Below, one piece after another: positions 63,181 through 64,000 of a DNA stretch of 64,000 nucleotides. The DNA lies in contig NZ_JARRIB010000002.1 in NCBI RefSeq assembly GCF_041647995.1, forward strand, positions 1 through 64,000, given 5' to 3'. The DNA comes from Pyrococcus kukulkanii (GTDB lineage: Archaea; Methanobacteriota_B; Thermococci; Thermococcales; Thermococcaceae). Numbering within the stretch: position 1 is the stretch's first letter; the number at the start of each line of letters is the position of its first letter. The notes below the pieces were generated by a model that made no database searches, was not told the DNA's origin, and saw only the letters and a list, made by a program, of their open reading frames with translations. A program made the translations under genes and the position numbers.

Positions 63181-63290
63181 GGGCCGTTTCCGTTCGGCCC
63201 GAAGGCTGATCCGGTGGCTCCAATGTGAGCGGGAGTGCAAAGCCAACCGCACCACTTGCACTACAACTGGTAGCGGAAACGGTCCGGAAT
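63181..63290 (+). ncRNA. GC-rich structured RNA candidate in a TnpB-derived mini-element
   Basis: About 60 percent GC in a surrounding region near 35 percent; in hyperthermophiles GC-rich islands of this kind mark structured RNA genes. Three nested pairings are visible: GGGCCG/CGGCCC (63181-63186 / 63195-63200), CCGTTTCCG/CGGAAACGG (63184-63192 / 63274-63282, an alternative closing stem) and AGTGCAA/TTGCACT (63234-63240 / 63256-63262). It directly follows the TnpB-type leader repeat, so it may be a guide-RNA-like (omega-RNA) right end left after loss of the transposon body. The conserved structure is an inference. Confidence 0.5.
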
Positions 63291-63578
63291 TATTGTATCA
63301 CCAGTAAGAGGGAAATATCAATCTTTAGCGCCAATAGTGGCGTTATATTTCAATATTAACGGTAGTGTATATGCATTTTCCACCAAAAGCTCTTAATTTA
63401 GGGAGAGTGGAACAAGGATGAAAATATGACTATTATACTACTCGAAATTAAATCCTTCGAGACTCCTAGTAGGATTGAGCCAATTCCCTATTTATTATGA
63501 TGAACGCTACGTTGGAAATAAAAAAGGTTCGAGATCTTTAATCCAGAGTCACGAAAAAGAAGTAACACACTCTTCTCT

Positions 63579-63686
63579 ATGATTAGTTTCTTTATAGTTC
63601 TTGGAGTGGGAAGTGCAGTTATCCTTCTGCTTCAGCTCAATAAGGAGGAGATAAAAACACTTTTTTCTCATTTTTTTCGTTTTTAA
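63579..63686 (+). other. Possible end of a membrane-protein gene (short, unassigned)
   Basis: A 35-codon frame reads MISFFIVLGVGSAVILLLQL, then charged residues NKEEIKTLFSHFFRF, to TAA. The upstream frame (KRFEIFNPESRKRSNTLFS) is also protein-like from 63518, so this may be the C-terminal membrane helix of a decayed larger gene rather than a small gene. It converges on the TauE-like gene with overlapping stops. T-rich tracts at 63660-63684 could terminate transcription. Confidence 0.3.
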
Positions 63687-64000
63687 ATTCCCATTATGTT
63701 TCTGAGGAGGTTAATTAGCGTCAGTATGGAAATACCAAGAAATACTTCCTTAAGATGCTTGGAATCTAGTTTAAGGGCAGTTTTTGCTCCAAACCATGAG
63801 CCCACAATAACAGGGAAAATTAAAAGCATTCCAATGGGGTAATCAACGAATCCATTTCTCGCATATGTGATAAAAGCAATAAAGTTGTTGAAGAAGATTA
63901 TGAGCTTTGCTATTGCATTTGCTTCCAAAAGCTCAACTTTGAAGAACATTCTCAAAAAAGATATAACCACCAGAGTAGATGCTATCCCCAAAATGCCTAT
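63683..64000 (-). CDS. TauE/SafE family transporter, C-terminal part, cut by window edge
   Basis: About 105 residues to the end of the protein; the frame is open through the right edge, so the start lies outside. Hydrophobic helices with the family pattern GMLLIFPVIVGSWFGAKTAL and SKHLKEVFLGISILTLINL. Members export sulfite, sulfoacetate or related anions, or act as permeases of unknown substrate. Confidence 0.82.
   Translation of the reverse strand: MGILGIASTLVVISFLRMFFKVELLEANAIAKLIIFFNNFIAFITYARNGFVDYPIGMLLIFPVIVGSWFGAKTALKLDSKHLKEVFLGISILTLINLLRNIMGI

Noticed and set aside
63089-63307. 72-codon plus-strand frame over the GC-rich block
   Set aside because: Its translation is Cys/Arg/Phe-rich without protein character and it spans the repeat and hairpins, so an RNA element is the better reading.

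Overview
The window looks like a chromosome segment of a hyperthermophilic euryarchaeon of the order Thermococcales, most likely Pyrococcus. The support is the gene set: Hel308, ABCE1/Rli1, the fused IPCT-DIPPS enzyme of di-myo-inositol-phosphate synthesis, carbamate kinase, diphthamide genes, archaeal Trm10, and proteins ending in the Thermococcales CGP-CTERM tail. AT-rich intergenic DNA with archaeal TATA boxes, GGTGA-type ribosome sites and ATGA overlaps agree. The species is inferred from remembered protein families, not from a search.

Layout. 1-390: the start of a TnpB-like gene running off the left edge, with its leader. 0.4-7.7 kb: a UbiA/flippase/glycosyltransferase operon with a divergent regulator, then housekeeping genes (class V aminotransferase, Nif3, Dph2, TRAM protein, MoaD/ThiS-like protein). 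7.8-14.2 kb: a five-gene Opp/Dpp-type ABC importer ending in a GH130 glycosidase/phosphorylase, suggesting oligosaccharide uptake. 14.2-19.2 kb: ZPR1, a methyltransferase, IPCT-DIPPS and pgk, with PIN and HEPN gene relics between the last two. 19.2-22.8 kb: a DUF234 ATPase, then a ruined threonine cluster (frameshifted asd and a lysC'-'thrC deletion fusion). 23-29 kb: a catalytically degenerate M24 protein, an AbrB-ACT protein, radical-SAM debris and a large secreted DOMON-like protein. 29-35 kb: argF, dphB, a VapBC-like pair, an MBL-fold nuclease, an M20 hydrolase and pyrBI. 35-47.5 kb: three further P-loop ATPases, a ThiN-domain regulator and YjbQ, an ATPase-TOPRIM pair resembling split OLD/PARIS defence modules, Trm10 and Hel308. 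48.4-53.8 kb: an unfamiliar ABC exporter/secreted-protein operon bordered by gene relics (Usp, GH13, SPASM). 54-62.6 kb: carbamate kinase, malic enzyme, a four-gene sodium-pumping methylmalonyl-CoA decarboxylase, Rli1 and RidA. 62.6-64 kb: degenerate DNA, a TnpB-leader-like repeat fused to a GC-rich structured segment (candidate ncRNA), and the end of a TauE/SafE transporter.

How the genes work together. Carbamate kinase, OTCase and ATCase handle thermolabile carbamoyl phosphate. Malic enzyme and the decarboxylase link C4/C3 acids to sodium export. The importer and GH130 form a carbohydrate-use unit. Loss of lysC, thrB, thrC and asd predicts threonine auxotrophy unless copies exist elsewhere.

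The most unusual patterns are five: (i) inverted repeats at the promoter or start of all four archaeal-type ATPase genes; (ii) the ATPase-TOPRIM pair; (iii) the exporter operon whose first secreted gene is split by an in-frame TGA; (iv) the deletion-fused threonine cluster; (v) the TnpB-derived mini-element with a structured GC-rich RNA-like core.
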